This document shows positions 1 to 10,940 of a stretch of 64,000 nucleotides of DNA, piece after piece. The notes beneath the pieces are model-generated. The model saw only the letters and a program-made list of their open reading frames with translations. It made no database searches and was not told where the DNA came from. How positions within the stretch are numbered: the first letter of the stretch is position 1; every line of letters starts with the position of its first letter. The stretch covers positions 378,640,400-378,704,399 of the forward strand of contig NC_081407.1 in NCBI RefSeq assembly GCF_030272615.1. The letters run 5' to 3'. The DNA comes from Cryptomeria japonica (Eukaryota > Streptophyta > Pinopsida > Cupressales > Cupressaceae). A program made the position numbers and the translations under genes.

Positions 1-2238
1 AATATTTTACTTATACCCATACTTGCTTTTTTCTTTAGAACTTTCCCATACAACCTTATGACTATGAAGATATTATTTTGATTCTATGCTCTTGAATATT
101 GATAGGTTATGAGGTCAAGTGCTCCTAAGGACCAAACAAAGGTTCACACCCACTTAATGACTTTTGTGCATTGATAATCACATACTAAAATAAATTATAA
201 TTAACTAGAATAAATATTAATTCTATGATTATAAAATTTTATTAAATAAATTTATTCTTTATTATGTAATATTAAATAAAATTTAAATAATATATGTTAT
301 TGATAAATAATTTAAATATAATATAATTATATATAAAAAATATTGTTTCTATAATTATAAAATAATGTTGATATATACTATATTAAATATTATATAATAT
401 TAGATAAAATGAAAATAGTATTTATTATTTATTAATAATTTAAATATTATGTAATTCTATTATATTTAAATATATATTTATCATAAAGTTTAAAAGATAA
501 TCTTGAAGAAACCAATATATTGACACATCCAAAGTAATAATCAAGAGAGTTCATTTTCCCTAATTTGCATGTTAACCATCTATGAGATCAAAACTTGGCT
601 ATGTGTAGGATCACGATGAGACAAACTAGGCCCTTAAGTGGCGATGAAAATTTAAAAATACAAGGTTAGGCAGCTTGACATGAAAATTTGAGTAGGCTAT
701 CAACATAACTTCAAAAATATGCAAGAACAAAATTTGAGGCAAATTGAATGCAATTTCTAAGCTACTACTAGTTGTCTTCTGAAAAAAATTAATAAATCTA
801 TTTTGTGAAAATTTGAAATTTCAATTTGCAGTAGTACTAAATTTTCAAGAAAAAGATAAAAAAGAGGTGTATGTCTTACCAACCTAAGTACAAGCAAACC
901 ATAATATTTTTTTATGAAACTTTAAATATAAGTAGATGACACATGTCTAGAAGTGATGATTTTTTTTTGAATTTTTTTTCCAAGTAAATAACTAGCTATG
1001 AGTTTTTTACTACAATTTTTTTAAAAAATAAAAAAACTCGTATGCCTGGCCACCATAACTTAGTCAAAATTTTGATTTTTTTTTCTTTTTTTAATCTTGT
1101 AGTATATGAAGCATAGAATGTGGTATATCTTTTGGATTCAAAAAATATGAAACTGTTTGAAATTTATAGATGTTTTTCAATCAGTTTATCAATCAAGATT
1201 TTAGTAATAATGCATGTAGAAAATCAATAAAAAATTGTTTATTAAATTTGGTTCAGATTGTTTTTTTGGATTGGTTTTTTTTTCCAATTTTGGCATATTC
1301 ACAGTACCAGGAAAAGCTTATATCAGTACTTTTGTCAATGACTTCTATTTTTTTATTTCTAGCCACAATTCATCGTTGCTAGCTTTGAGTTGTGGGGAGG
1401 TGCGATCCATCAGTGGTTGACATCTACTTGGAAAAAATGTGCCATGTCATTGGTGCAAGAGCTGACTGATTTTCATATTGATTGGGTTATTTTCATTGTT
1501 TAGAGCACTGAATTCATGGCATTGATTATTTTGTTTGAAGCAGCTGTGGGGAAATCTTCCATAATTTTAGGTGATTCACTTGTGTTTGAGGCAATTACAC
1601 AAATTCAAAAATAGAATGCTATGGGATTCAATCATATTGGTTCTTTTTGAATTGACAAATTAACTTGACTTTTTAGTTAATTTATGCAACTAAATTAATA
1701 ATATCAAGCATATCCTTTGTGCACTTAATCTACCACACAATGACATTTTCTAAAGAAATAATTTAATATATAATTACATTGGATCATCATCAACTACTTA
1801 TACATATGTTTCATATATTAATTGATGTATCGTCTAATTTCTCAAGAAACTAGTGAATCAATAAATAGGGCTTGATTTTACGTAGAGAACGTCTCAAGGA
1901 ATTTTGATTACCATAGTAAGTCTTAATGGTGTTTCTCAACACCACCAAGTCTTTGGTTTTTAATTATAGACTTTAAGAAAATCCTTTTCTATAAGTATTG
2001 AAATCTTGGTTTGTCGAAAGTCAACAATACAAGTTTTAGGTCAAAAATACACATAAGGTTAAGGTTTTGAGGAAGATCAAAACTATGATTACAAGTTAAA
2101 ACTTACATGAATTTGTAAACACTTTTGACATATCAACCACAAAATTTATTTGAGCTCTTTCTCTTCTTAGTTTTAGGTTTTTGATTTCTAGCATATGATT
2201 TGCCACGATTATTAAGTGTGTTAACATAATTGTCTTAA

Positions 2239-2272
2239 TTAGGTTTAGGTTTAGGTTAAGGTTTAGGTTTTA
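2239..2272 (+). repeat. short interstitial telomere-like run
   Basis: TTTAGG hexamers are repeated about five times with small changes, followed by TTTTAG. The unit is one G short of the usual plant telomere repeat TTTAGGG. It is too short to be a true telomeric block and could be slippage in T/A/G-rich DNA. Confidence 0.5.
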
Positions 2273-2629
2273 GTTTTAATGCAAATAATTAATTTTTATT
2301 TAATTAAAAATAATACTAATAAAATTAAATTTATTAGTATAGAGTTATGCATCATATAGATTGTGAAAAATAGATTTTCAAATAATATAATATGATAAGT
2401 TAATAGTGTGACAATTCTACAAGACATTAATAATGACTTTGTCTTGTATGAAGTAGAGCACTTATGACACTGAAGGGTGCCAACATATTCACCGAACTCA
2501 CATGCATTTTAACAAAAAATACAAATGTACTTTTTAGAATCAATTCATGTTTGAATTTCAAGTTGAATAACCTCTTGAGCACAAATGTCACCTAAGAAAT
2601 GACTCCTCATACTTTCATTGAAATGTCAC

Positions 2630-2815
2630 ATAGTGAGAAAGTGGAAGAGAGACTACATAAGGGAGATGGAGAGATGGACAAGAAAGAGAGATATATAGAG
2701 AGAGGAATGAAGAAACAAAGAGGAAGAAATAGTTAGAAAGATGGATTAGAGAGAATGAAGAAAGGAAGAATGATAGAACATGCAAAAGAAAAATAGAGAA
2801 AAAAGAATAGGAGAG
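2630..2815 (+). repeat. GA-rich purine tract
   Basis: A stretch of about 185 bp is dominated by GAGA, GGAA and AAGA on the plus strand (polypyrimidine on the other). It is degenerate rather than a clean microsatellite. A similar tract lies at 28,826-28,990. The 68-codon Ser/Leu/Phe-rich minus-strand ORF here is a product of this composition. Confidence 0.7.
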
Positions 2816-3024
2816 AATCATTAATCACACATAGATTCATATTCTTAACAACCTACCAATTGACTTATTGTACTCCATAGATATATCTTAAAAACAACAA
2901 ACAATTATTTAACTTTCTACAACATAAGTGATTGCTAGACTATATTGACATCAAGCCAAGTGTCCAACAAGATACTTACCCAATTGACTTTGTGATATGA
3001 TTATAAATGAAAAATTAAAAAGGG

Positions 3025-3447
3025 GTGGCTTGTCTTCCCACAAATAGAAACATATCTCCCATCCTACGCCGTACATTGAACTGGATATTTTGAACATGGG
3101 CTGGTGATTAATTATTGCCATCGAATTTTACCCAGAAAAAAATTCTAAGCATGACGCATACAACAAATATATCGGACATGTCAGTATTCATATCCGATAT
3201 ATTTTAAAGGGATTAAATAGTCAACTATAAATTCAAGGTGACGTTGGAATTATATTAAAGGGCTGAAGGTGGTTTTTACGCGATGTAGGTAAAGGATTGC
3301 AACTTGACTTCCCACAAACATTAACATTGTCTGAAGTGGTTATTCTGATTATAAGTTGGTGATTAATTACTGCCTGTGAATTTGAAGCACAAGAAATTTC
3401 TATGAATCATGCATAGAATCTGATACAGCGATAAATTCAAAGTGACG
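3025..3447 (+). promoter_or_regulatory. partly duplicated upstream region of the lectin RLK pseudogene
   Basis: Two related blocks lie in the last 470 bp before the start codon. The first (about 3,026-3,247) and second (about 3,301-3,447) share, in order, CTTCCCACAAA, GGTGATTAATTA then TGCC, and ATAAATTCAA then GTGACGTT. This points to an old tandem duplication with internal loss in the second copy. GTGACGTT holds a TGACG-type core, a known bZIP-binding sequence in plants; a regulatory role is inference only. Confidence 0.5.
3165..3204. repeat. 12-bp perfect inverted repeat upstream of the RLK
   Basis: AAATATATCGGA at 3,165-3,176 and its exact reverse complement at 3,193-3,204 are separated by 16 nt. 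It lies in the first upstream block only. It could form a hairpin or be a palindromic protein-binding site. Confidence 0.6.
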
Positions 3448-4874
3448 TTCCTCTTTCAGCCTAGAAGTTCTCTCCGTCGCCAACAATTTAGCGATGGGAA
3501 ACAGGGCAAAATTATGCTTTACTCTTTTCTTGGTAGTTACAGTGTTTTCTCATTTGAAGAGTTATGGTGCTGCAGTCGAGGCTGGAGATACTCTTTCGTT
3601 GGGTGCCTCGCTTGCTGGAAACCAGACAATATTTTCCAAGAACGGCACATTTGAGTTGGGATTCTTCAGCCCAAATGGAAGCAACTGGTATATTGGCATC
3701 TGGTATGCCAAAATACCAGAGAAGACGATTGTTTGGGTGGCAAACAGGGAGACTCCAGCCAGAAACAGGTCTGGTGTTTTGAAGCTGTCAAGAGAAGGTA
3801 ATCTGGTACTGTTCGATACAGAGGGCGCTTCTATTTGGTCTGTCAACATGTCGAAGAAGGCCTCCCGGGCTGTGATATTGGATTCTGGTAATTTTTTAAT
3901 GCTGAGCGGTAACAATAAATCTGAAACTGTTTGGCAGTGTTTCGACAATCCTTTAAATGCAGTATTGCCAGGAATGAGGTTTGGTGGACAGCAAAAGCTA
4001 GTTTCTTGGAAAAACTCACTGGATCCCGCTCCTGGGCTTTTCTCCTTGCATGTGGATCCATCTGGGGCCAAACAATTCGTGGTTACATGGAACAATTCTG
4101 TACAGTATTGGGAGACTGGAACTTGGGAAGACAAAATTTTCAGTGGACTTCCAGGCCTGAACAAGAGCTTTCATATGATTGTTGAAAGTAGTAGCTCTGG
4201 TTTGTATTTCAGTTATACATTGAAGCCTGAATACACTGTGCTCTCACGTTACGTCCTAACAAAGTTCGGAGGAATGCAAGTCAATGCTTTTGTTGATGGC
4301 AGTAAATGGAACACGTACTGGTCTCAGCCCGGAGACGCATGCGCCGTATATGGTCTCTGTGGTGCTTATGGAACCTGCAACTCCAACTCAGACAATGGCG
4401 CGTGGGATTCACAAGACTGGGGGTCCAGTGGCTGTGTTCGATAGAGCCCGTTTAACTGCGATGCCCAAAATAGCAGCACTGAGAGATTCGTCGACCTTAG
4501 TGTGACGTTAGCTAATGATTACGCATCCTCGTGCACTGCGTTTTCTTTCAGTCAGCCGTCAGGGCCTTGCCAAATCTGGTCCGGAGATTCGCTGAACATG
4601 CGCAACTCTCCTCCGTCGGAAAGCAGTTCAAATGTCTCCATCCGAGTAGGAGCCTCCGAACCTCCAACGAAACGCAAAACCTTTAGTATTGTGGGCACAG
4701 TGCTTCGTATTGTTGGTGCTCTCACTGTTGTGTTGGGTATCTTTTCAGTTTTCATCTGGCGAAGGAATCAGCTACTACCGAAGGACAGGTATGCAGATTC
4801 CTCGAACTCCTTTCTTAGAATGTTTAGTTACGAGGAATTGAAGATTGCAACTAGGAATTTCAAGTTTGAGTTGG

Positions 4875-5090
4875 CACTAGTACATTTTGCGCTGATTTCT
4901 GATGGCCGTTTGTCGGATTTTCGATGAATTTTCGTCGGAGTGTCGACAAAATCCACTGTTGAAAACTCGGCGTCGGATTGGTCGACGATGCCATGTCCGT
5001 CAGAAATTTGACAATCCAATGGACTCTGCCGACAGTCAAAGAAGTCGTCAGTTGAAAGCTTGGTATTCGTCGTAATTCCGACGATGATCA
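4875..5090. repeat. CACTA left terminal and subterminal repeats
   Basis: After CACTAGTACATTTTG, the core CGTCGGA or its complement recurs at about 4,913, 4,931, 4,969, 4,998, 5,026 and 5,066-5,084, in both orientations. In known En/Spm elements such subterminal motifs bind the TNPA protein. Here that role is inferred from position and repetition. Confidence 0.75.
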
Positions 5091-5384
5091 TTTTTATAAA
5101 AAAAATAAATATAAAACAGCCATCGAAGGAAGGAAGTTCTTTCAATTTGTTTTAAATCCTAAGGGGTTCAGGGTTTAGGTTTTAAGTCGCTTTAATACCT
5201 AAGAAAAGCCCTTTTGGTTTCTAATTTAGCGTTACTGTATTCACTTAAGTGATGGGTCCATTTATCATAAAAGTGTTCTCCCCTTGTCATTAGGCGGTCC
5301 CTTTAAATATTTTATTCTTGTTCGCTTTTAATCTGACTTTTCTAATGTCCATCGGGCCTTATAAGTATCATGCGATTTTTTATT
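5090..5384. other. CACTA interior with no gene seen
   Basis: This stretch joins the subterminal repeats to the GCGAAG array. It holds a run of A residues, a GGGTTCAGGGTTTAGG segment and plain single-copy-looking sequence. No ORF or RNA signature is convincing. Confidence 0.5.
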
Positions 5385-5636
5385 GATCTGACGGCCCGCG
5401 TTGATTCGCGACCAAAAAGTGCTCGAAACTTAGTTTCCACGAAGTAGCGAAAGGCAAAGGTGGACCCGACATATAGGTTTGGACCAAAGCTAAACACCGA
5501 TCAAGTTTCATCTGATCGAACAGACAACGTGGTTTCGTGAGATCAAGCTCAACGTGTTTTAACCTTCGCAAAGTGGCGAAAGAGTTTGGCGGGTCCCAGA
5601 GATAAGCGGTCTTCTTTGATTAAAGAATGATCGGGT

Positions 5637-6565
5637 TGGAAAAAGATCAATGGCTTCTCGTTGTTTCGTGGCCGAGAGATGCACGAGCTATACCTTTAGC
5701 AAAATAGCGAAAAGGTGGAGGGTCTCGCTGAGAGTGGTAGTAAATGTGGTAACCCCAGTTGGCGATGACATGGCGGTGATAGGGCACTCAGTTGGCGGTA
5801 TGCAGTGGGTTCGGGCAAGGTTGTCATAAAAAGAGTAAACAACGAGCAAGTTCTTGAGATCTAATGGCTCGCGTGAATTCGTGAAGATAAGATGCTAGCA
5901 AGTTAGTCATTGCGAAGTAGCGAAAAGGCCGATGGGCCCAAGTGACAAGGATGGCATGAAGTTAAAAGCAGATCAGGTCTATTTTGATCTAATGGTTCTC
6001 GTGGTTTCGTGGCTGCAAGCCAAACGAAGAATAATGTTTGCGAAGTCGCAAAAGATAGGTGGAAATCACACGGTGGAGTGACATGGCATAACAGCTACTC
6101 CTTTTTGTAGAGCTTGGAAAAAGATCAATGGCTTCTTGTTGTTTCGTGGCCGGGAGATGCATGAGCTATACCTTCAGCGAAATAGTGAAAAGGTGGAGGG
6201 TCCCACTGAGAGTGGTAGTAAATGTGGTAACCCTAGTTGGCGATGACATGGCGGTGACAAGGCACTCAGTTTGCGGTATGCAGTGGGTCCGGGCAAGGTT
6301 GTCATAAAAAGAGTAAACAATGAGCAAGTTCTTGAGATCTAATGGCTCACGTGAATTCGCGAAGATAAGATGCTAGCAAGTTAGTCATTGCGAAGTAATG
6401 AAAAGGCCGATGGGCCCAAGGGACAAGCATGGTATGAAGTTAAAAGCAGATCAAGTCTGGTTTGATCTAACGGTTCTCGTGGTTTCGTGGCTGCAAGCCA
6501 AACGAAGAATAATGTTCATGAAGTCGCGAAAGACAGGTGGAAATCACATGGAGGAGTGACGTGAC
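5637..6565 (+). repeat. 478-bp tandem duplication within the array
   Basis: A block starting TTGGAAAAAGATCAATGG at about 5,637 repeats at about 6,115, an offset of 478 bp, with a few percent of scattered differences by eye. Both copies hold the same three array units in order, so this is a recent segmental duplication within an older degenerate array. About 45 bp at the end of the first copy, around TGGCATAACAGCTACTCC, has no counterpart in the second. Confidence 0.85.
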
Positions 6566-6766
6566 ACATGGTTTAAAAAAGTGGTTGAGGGCCCGCCTAG
6601 GTGTAACCGGTAGTTATGTGGGAATAGTAAAAGGGAACACGTGGCGGATTAAGGGTGGAACCAAAAGGAGTATCTAGGGCTAATGGCCGACTACCATGTG
6701 GCGTTTATTAATTGGATAACAAGTGGGGTAAGTAATTCTCGGATAAAGGGCCCACTTAAAAGGCAT

Positions 6767-7550
6767 TGTATATGGTGAAAATGGATAACAATAATAACAA
6801 TATTGAAAGGCTAAATGAATTCAACCACAAAACCCTAGCCTAACAATGAACAAAGATCCACCATAACATATGAAGATAACCTAAGACAATGCAAATAACT
6901 CAAAATCACAAAGATTATACCATCACATGTCCAATAGGGTTTTGATCTCCATTCTTCCTATCTCCATTGATCTTGCTTGATATACTTGCTCTCAGATTTT
7001 TGTATGCACAAGAGCTCAACAAAGAACGGAATGTGGTTGCAAGTGGAATTGTAATGTAGCCAAGTACTCTAAAATCAGTCATTAGGGTTTGTCATTAGGG
7101 TCTGACAATGAAGAAAGCATCTCCTTAAATAGAAGACACAATGAGAAATGGAGGGTTAAGATTGAGAGGTGTAAAAAGAGAGGTCGGCTAGGATTAGAGG
7201 GTAGGTAAAAGAAATAATAAAATAATGAAAGGGGTAGGTAGTGTATGAATTAAGAGATGAATGACATGTGTCATGTGTAGAAAAAGATAATGAATTAATT
7301 AAATAAATAAAGATTTATTTAATTAATAGAAGAAGTGGGATAATTAAATAAATAAAATATTTATTTAATTTAGGAAAGGGATAATTTAAATAAATAAATG
7401 TATTTATTTAAATGAGAAATAAGGCTAGAAGAGGATAAATGAATTAATTAAATAAATAAAAATTTATTTAATTAATAGAAGAATTAGGCTTAGATAATTA
7501 AATAAATAAAATATTTATTTAATTAGACATGACAATTTTAGGTGTCTACA
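6767..7550 (-). mobile_element. solo LTR (Ty3/Gypsy-type, C/D family)
   Basis: A 784-bp sequence bounded by TG and CA, closely matching in reverse complement the LTR at 55,775-56,551 and the partial LTR at 59,316-60,000. GGCAT flanks it on both sides (6,762-6,766 and 7,551-7,555), a clean 5-bp target duplication. No internal retroelement sequence adjoins it, so it is a solo LTR left by recombination between two LTRs. It sits inside the CACTA array, which sits inside the RLK: three nested levels. It is the youngest insertion in this stack. Confidence 0.92.
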
Positions 7551-8264
7551 GGCATTCATCTCAAGATAGATCCAATGCTTCTCGTTGTTTCATGACCCGA
7601 AGATGCCTGCAGCTTAACCTCAGCGAAATGGCGAAAACCGTTAGTCATCAAGATGAGGCGCGGTTAGTTAAAAGGATTGATGGTCCTGGTTGGAGTTAAA
7701 GGCCGAGTGATTTGATTTTGATCTAACGCTTGGCGTGGCCTCGCGAAGGAAAAGTGCACGACTGTTAAACTTCGCGAAGTGGCGAAAAGGAGGTAGGGCC
7801 CGACACTAAAGCAAAGAGATTAAACGGAGTAAAAGGCGATGTAAGTTCTCGAGATCCAACGACTAGCTTTGTTTTGCGAAAGAAAAAAGCACGGGTTTTA
7901 TGTTATGTGAAGTAGCGAAAGAGCAAAACAGAGGAAAGACTTAGAGAAATTATGACCCATTGGAGCCAGTTTTGAATTCGATTTGGTGAATTTAATTCTG
8001 AAAAGAAAGTCGAAGCATGCAGAGTTAATTTCTAAAAACTTAAATGCCAACTTGCCCTTTTCAGTTCGCATCAACTTGATTGCTAAGTATTGTTTCATCG
8101 AAGTTTGTTGCAGAGCGAATTGTTGCAGAGCGATTTTCTTTAGGTGAATAATTAGGTTTCTTATGCTTTTCTTGATAACTCTTGGTTTGTTCTCAAATAC
8201 TGCTGTGTGAATTACTTCATTAGAGGTCTGTGCTAGCTTCTAGTGGTATAATTGTTTGACTAGA

Positions 8265-8312
8265 ATGGCACCCAGAAGAGAATTTACAGGGAAAGTTAAT
8301 TACCAGGACTGA
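8265..8312 (+). other. 15-codon ORF upstream of the large CACTA cargo ORF
   Basis: An ATG opens MAPRREFTGKVNYQD and closes at TGA, in the same frame as the large ORF starting at 8,346. The intervening codons are open. It may be a decayed N-terminal extension of the large ORF or a small upstream ORF; the sequence alone does not decide. Confidence 0.35.
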
Positions 8313-8345
8313 AATATTTGTGATGACTTTTTAGAGAAATTAACC

Positions 8346-10940
8346 ATGTCCACCAATGCTGGGGCTAAGGCCAAAGAGCTAGTACCTAAGAACCCTTGTC
8401 TAAAAATTGGAGATGTCCTTTATGATAAGGGTAATTGGTTGAGGGACCCTAAAATAGGATTGTCAGGCTTAGGACTCTTCAAAGTCGGTTTTGGGCAAAG
8501 GAATTCCCCAGCTCCTTTGAATGGCATATGGGAGCAGGATGTAGGAAAGCTTGTGGTCCCAGGTGTTTTTATGGATGTAGATCTATTAGCCTTGATTGCA
8601 CAGAATTATGACTCTGTGGCAAGATGCATCAGGAACATAAAGGGATCAGTCTTGATTGAGATAAATGAAGATGAATTCAGGAAAGTGTTTAAACTCAGTG
8701 AATCCTCCAATTTGTTAGAACCTATTGACTTTGAGTCATTAGCCCAGGTTAACAAGAAACAAAGGGATCATCTTAGAAGTGACCCATTGAAAGAATTCTT
8801 TGTAAAGATAGGGGGCTTAACAGTTGTAAGCCCCAACACAATGGAACCATTCTCTCTCAACCTATTCACTCTGAGAGCTAAGGGTATGTATTGGGCATTA
8901 TGCCAGATTTTTGGAGAGGATGCTGAAAAGAATATCCCAACCCATTATATGTTAATGATTGCACAAATTCTAAACCCCTCCCTAGCAATAACATTTGATT
9001 ATGCCTCATACCTTGCTCATGCAATTCATAAAGGGCTAGTAGGAATAAAAAATGGTAAGGTGGATAGGCAATTTGGATGGTACTCCATGTTAATGCATAT
9101 GTTTCTGTTCAAAGGGGCTGATTATTTTGGAAAGGAGATGGACCTGATTAAGGTCAAGGATAAAGAGGAGATGCCAGTGCAATTGTGGAGTACTGTTCTA
9201 TCTTGGGATAGAGAAGATGCAAGTTATTTAAAGTTTGATAGATGCTTTGCATCTAAAATCAAGATTCTTCTATGTAGAGAAAACCCTAGAATTCCTAAGG
9301 CTCTTTTGGAGTTTCTCAGACCAAAGGAGTTTGCAGAGGATATCAAGATTGTTCACAATTGGGGAGACGTATATTTGTACCCTGTGTCTACTATTTTTAG
9401 AGTGTTTGGATTTAGAGGCACCCCCTTTTTACTACCCTATCAGGTCCCATTGAAGATAGGGATTGCAGAAGTCCTGAGACAAATTGGGGGAGTACAAGAA
9501 GTAGAGCTAACCAATAGAGGTAAAGGGACTATTTTCCCAACTATTACCATGGCTCACCATTTTGTGATCACTAAGGGTGGATGGAGATTTTTTGAAGAAT
9601 TCTTTAAGCCATATAGGCTGTCTACTGCAGTGTCAAGATGTGCAGACCCTGAGGAGAAAATAAAATTCCTGATTCTTTATTTTGAAGATCTCATGCAGAC
9701 CTTAAAAGAAAAGAGGGAGGCCATAATGCAAAATGAGTCTGATAAGGCTAAGATGGTATTGGCTAAGCCTGCCTTTTCTAGAGATATCCCATGTGGTGAC
9801 TATGTAATGCACAAAAGGTCAAAGTACACTGTGATAATGCCAGTGACAGGTGAGCCTTCCACTTCAAAAGGGAAGAGGAAAATTGAAGATGTCATTGACA
9901 TCCATGATTCCCCTAAGAAGAAAAGAGTGGGAAAGGAAATTGAAATTGATGAGCCTCAATATTCTCCATCTCAGTCTCCTATCCACATTGGAGATGAACA
10001 AGCTGTGGCTGAACAATTATTTCAGTTAGGGAGTCTCGGTGAGATTGCCTATACCTATGAGGAGACCCAAGAGGGGATGCCCGAAGAGCCACCTAATACT
10101 AAAATGGATTTGACTAATGGTGAGTTAAAGGGCCAAGAAATGGACCTTATTGTTAAGCAAGCTAGTGAAGAATTCCTAGTTGATAGTAATTTTGTCACAT
10201 CAGGAGCTTTTATACAGTTTTTATGGAAGAAAAATATTGATCAATTCAAGACTAGATGTGAACAGAGGAAAAGTGAACAACCTCTTAAAAATACAACTCA
10301 GGTAGAAGAAGAGGTTAAGCAAGAAATGATGGAGGAGTTCAAAGCAATCACCCTTGAGAAAGGAAGAGAAATGGTAGCAAAGGATGGTGTGTTGATTCTC
10401 CCTAAATGGGATATAGCTGATGCCTTAGTGCTTGATGTAGTGAGGAAAGAAGCAAAGCCTATGGAAGGAGTGACATTCAACAAAGATAATGTTGCTCTTG
10501 TCATGTGGTCTTTAAAGAAGGATGAAAACAAAGGAAGGAAGGATGCATTAGATTCTAGCCTCTTAGGAGGCATGATAGTTAAAAGAGTCCAAGACACAGG
10601 GGTAGTGGAAGCTGCAAGCACAGTCCTAGAGACTACAAAATTCAATGTTGTGGTGGTAGAGAAAGAGGCACAAGAAAAGGCTAATCTCCAATTGAAGTTG
10701 GAGACTATTTTAAAAGCTTACAATGATGCTAAAGAAGGAATAGCCAACATAGACAACATAATTGCTAGACTCCAGAGTCAACTGGCAGGTCAATATCATC
10801 CCGGTGAATCTTCTACACTCATGATAGCCTCGTCTCTAGCAAGACCCCCTCCTACTAGTCCCATCATTGAATATCCCCCTTCTTCTATGCCTTCTAGTTC
10901 CCAATTACTTGAAAATGCCCAACATGAGTTGAAAAATTGA
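8346..10940 (+). CDS. large uncharacterised transposon-borne protein, 864 aa
   Basis: No enzymatic domain is recognisable. Residues 1-300 have an order (GVFMDVDLLALIAQNY, GSVLIEINEDEFRKVFKL, then a long helical stretch ending ISYLAHAIHKGL-like) that recalls plant transposon-associated and plant mobile domain proteins. This is resemblance of pattern, not a proven match. A likely nuclear localisation signal, SPKKKRVGK, lies near residue 522 after an acidic linker. An acidic, Lys/Glu-rich C-terminal third ends in a predicted coiled coil (KANLQLKLETILKAYNDAKE) and a Pro/Ser tail. It lies inside the CACTA element, convergent with the minus-strand transposase genes. A 2.6 kb open frame in otherwise decayed DNA is notable. 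The start at 8,346 is the first ATG of the long open stretch. Confidence 0.6.
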   Translation: MSTNAGAKAKELVPKNPCLKIGDVLYDKGNWLRDPKIGLSGLGLFKVGFGQRNSPAPLNGIWEQDVGKLVVPGVFMDVDLLALIAQNYDSVARCIRNIKGSVLIEINEDEFRKVFKLSESSNLLEPIDFESLAQVNKKQRDHLRSDPLKEFFVKIGGLTVVSPNTMEPFSLNLFTLRAKGMYWALCQIFGEDAEKNIPTHYMLMIAQILNPSLAITFDYASYLAHAIHKGLVGIKNGKVDRQFGWYSMLMHMFLFKGADYFGKEMDLIKVKDKEEMPVQLWSTVLSWDREDASYLKFDRCFASKIKILLCRENPRIPKALLEFLRPKEFAEDIKIVHNWGDVYLYPVSTIFRVFGFRGTPFLLPYQVPLKIGIAEVLRQIGGVQEVELTNRGKGTIFPTITMAHHFVITKGGWRFFEEFFKPYRLSTAVSRCADPEEKIKFLILYFEDLMQTLKEKREAIMQNESDKAKMVLAKPAFSRDIPCGDYVMHKRSKYTVIMPVTGEPSTSKGKRKIEDVIDIHDSPKKKRVGKEIEIDEPQYSPSQSPIHIGDEQAVAEQLFQLGSLGEIAYTYEETQEGMPEEPPNTKMDLTNGELKGQEMDLIVKQASEEFLVDSNFVTSGAFIQFLWKKNIDQFKTRCEQRKSEQPLKNTTQVEEEVKQEMMEEFKAITLEKGREMVAKDGVLILPKWDIADALVLDVVRKEAKPMEGVTFNKDNVALVMWSLKKDENKGRKDALDSSLLGGMIVKRVQDTGVVEAASTVLETTKFNVVVVEKEAQEKANLQLKLETILKAYNDAKEGIANIDNIIARLQSQLAGQYHPGESSTLMIASSLARPPPTSPIIEYPPSSMPSSSQLLENAQHELKN

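Larger units (their letters stand above)
1..3020. other. AT-rich intergenic DNA, no gene seen
   Basis: I see no conserved protein, RNA gene or complete transposon here. About 180-530 is almost pure A/T with many TATA, AATAAA and ATTTAA runs. Short ORFs of 60-70 codons occur on both strands but look like chance ORFs in low-complexity DNA. Two small repeats inside this stretch are listed separately. Confidence 0.6.
5385..7925 (+). repeat. eleven-unit degenerate GCGAAG array inside the CACTA element
   Basis: About eleven diverged units, each near 110-220 bp, share two anchors. One is GATCTAACGGCTCTCGTGG, usually followed by TTTCGTGGC (near 5,385, 5,510, 5,643, 5,856, 5,979, 6,121, 6,334, 6,460, 7,563, 7,716 and 7,851). 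The other is GCGAAGTAGCGAAAAGG, often followed by GGGCCC or GGGTCC (near 5,441, 5,569, 5,701, 5,912, 6,038, 6,176, 6,389, 6,520, 7,621, 7,772 and 7,906). Some units can fold: TTCGTGGCT can pair with AGCC and ACGAA in the unit at 5,997. The solo LTR at 6,767-7,550 interrupts the array. Confidence 0.8.

Noticed and set aside
2239-2272. Possible telomere or ancient chromosome end
   Set aside because: Only about five imperfect TTTAGG units, with no TTTAGGG array; too short to interpret.
3562-4164. 200-codon minus-strand ORF over the lectin RLK
   Set aside because: It is the antisense of the lectin domain; the plus-strand reading gives clear family motifs, so this is a shadow.
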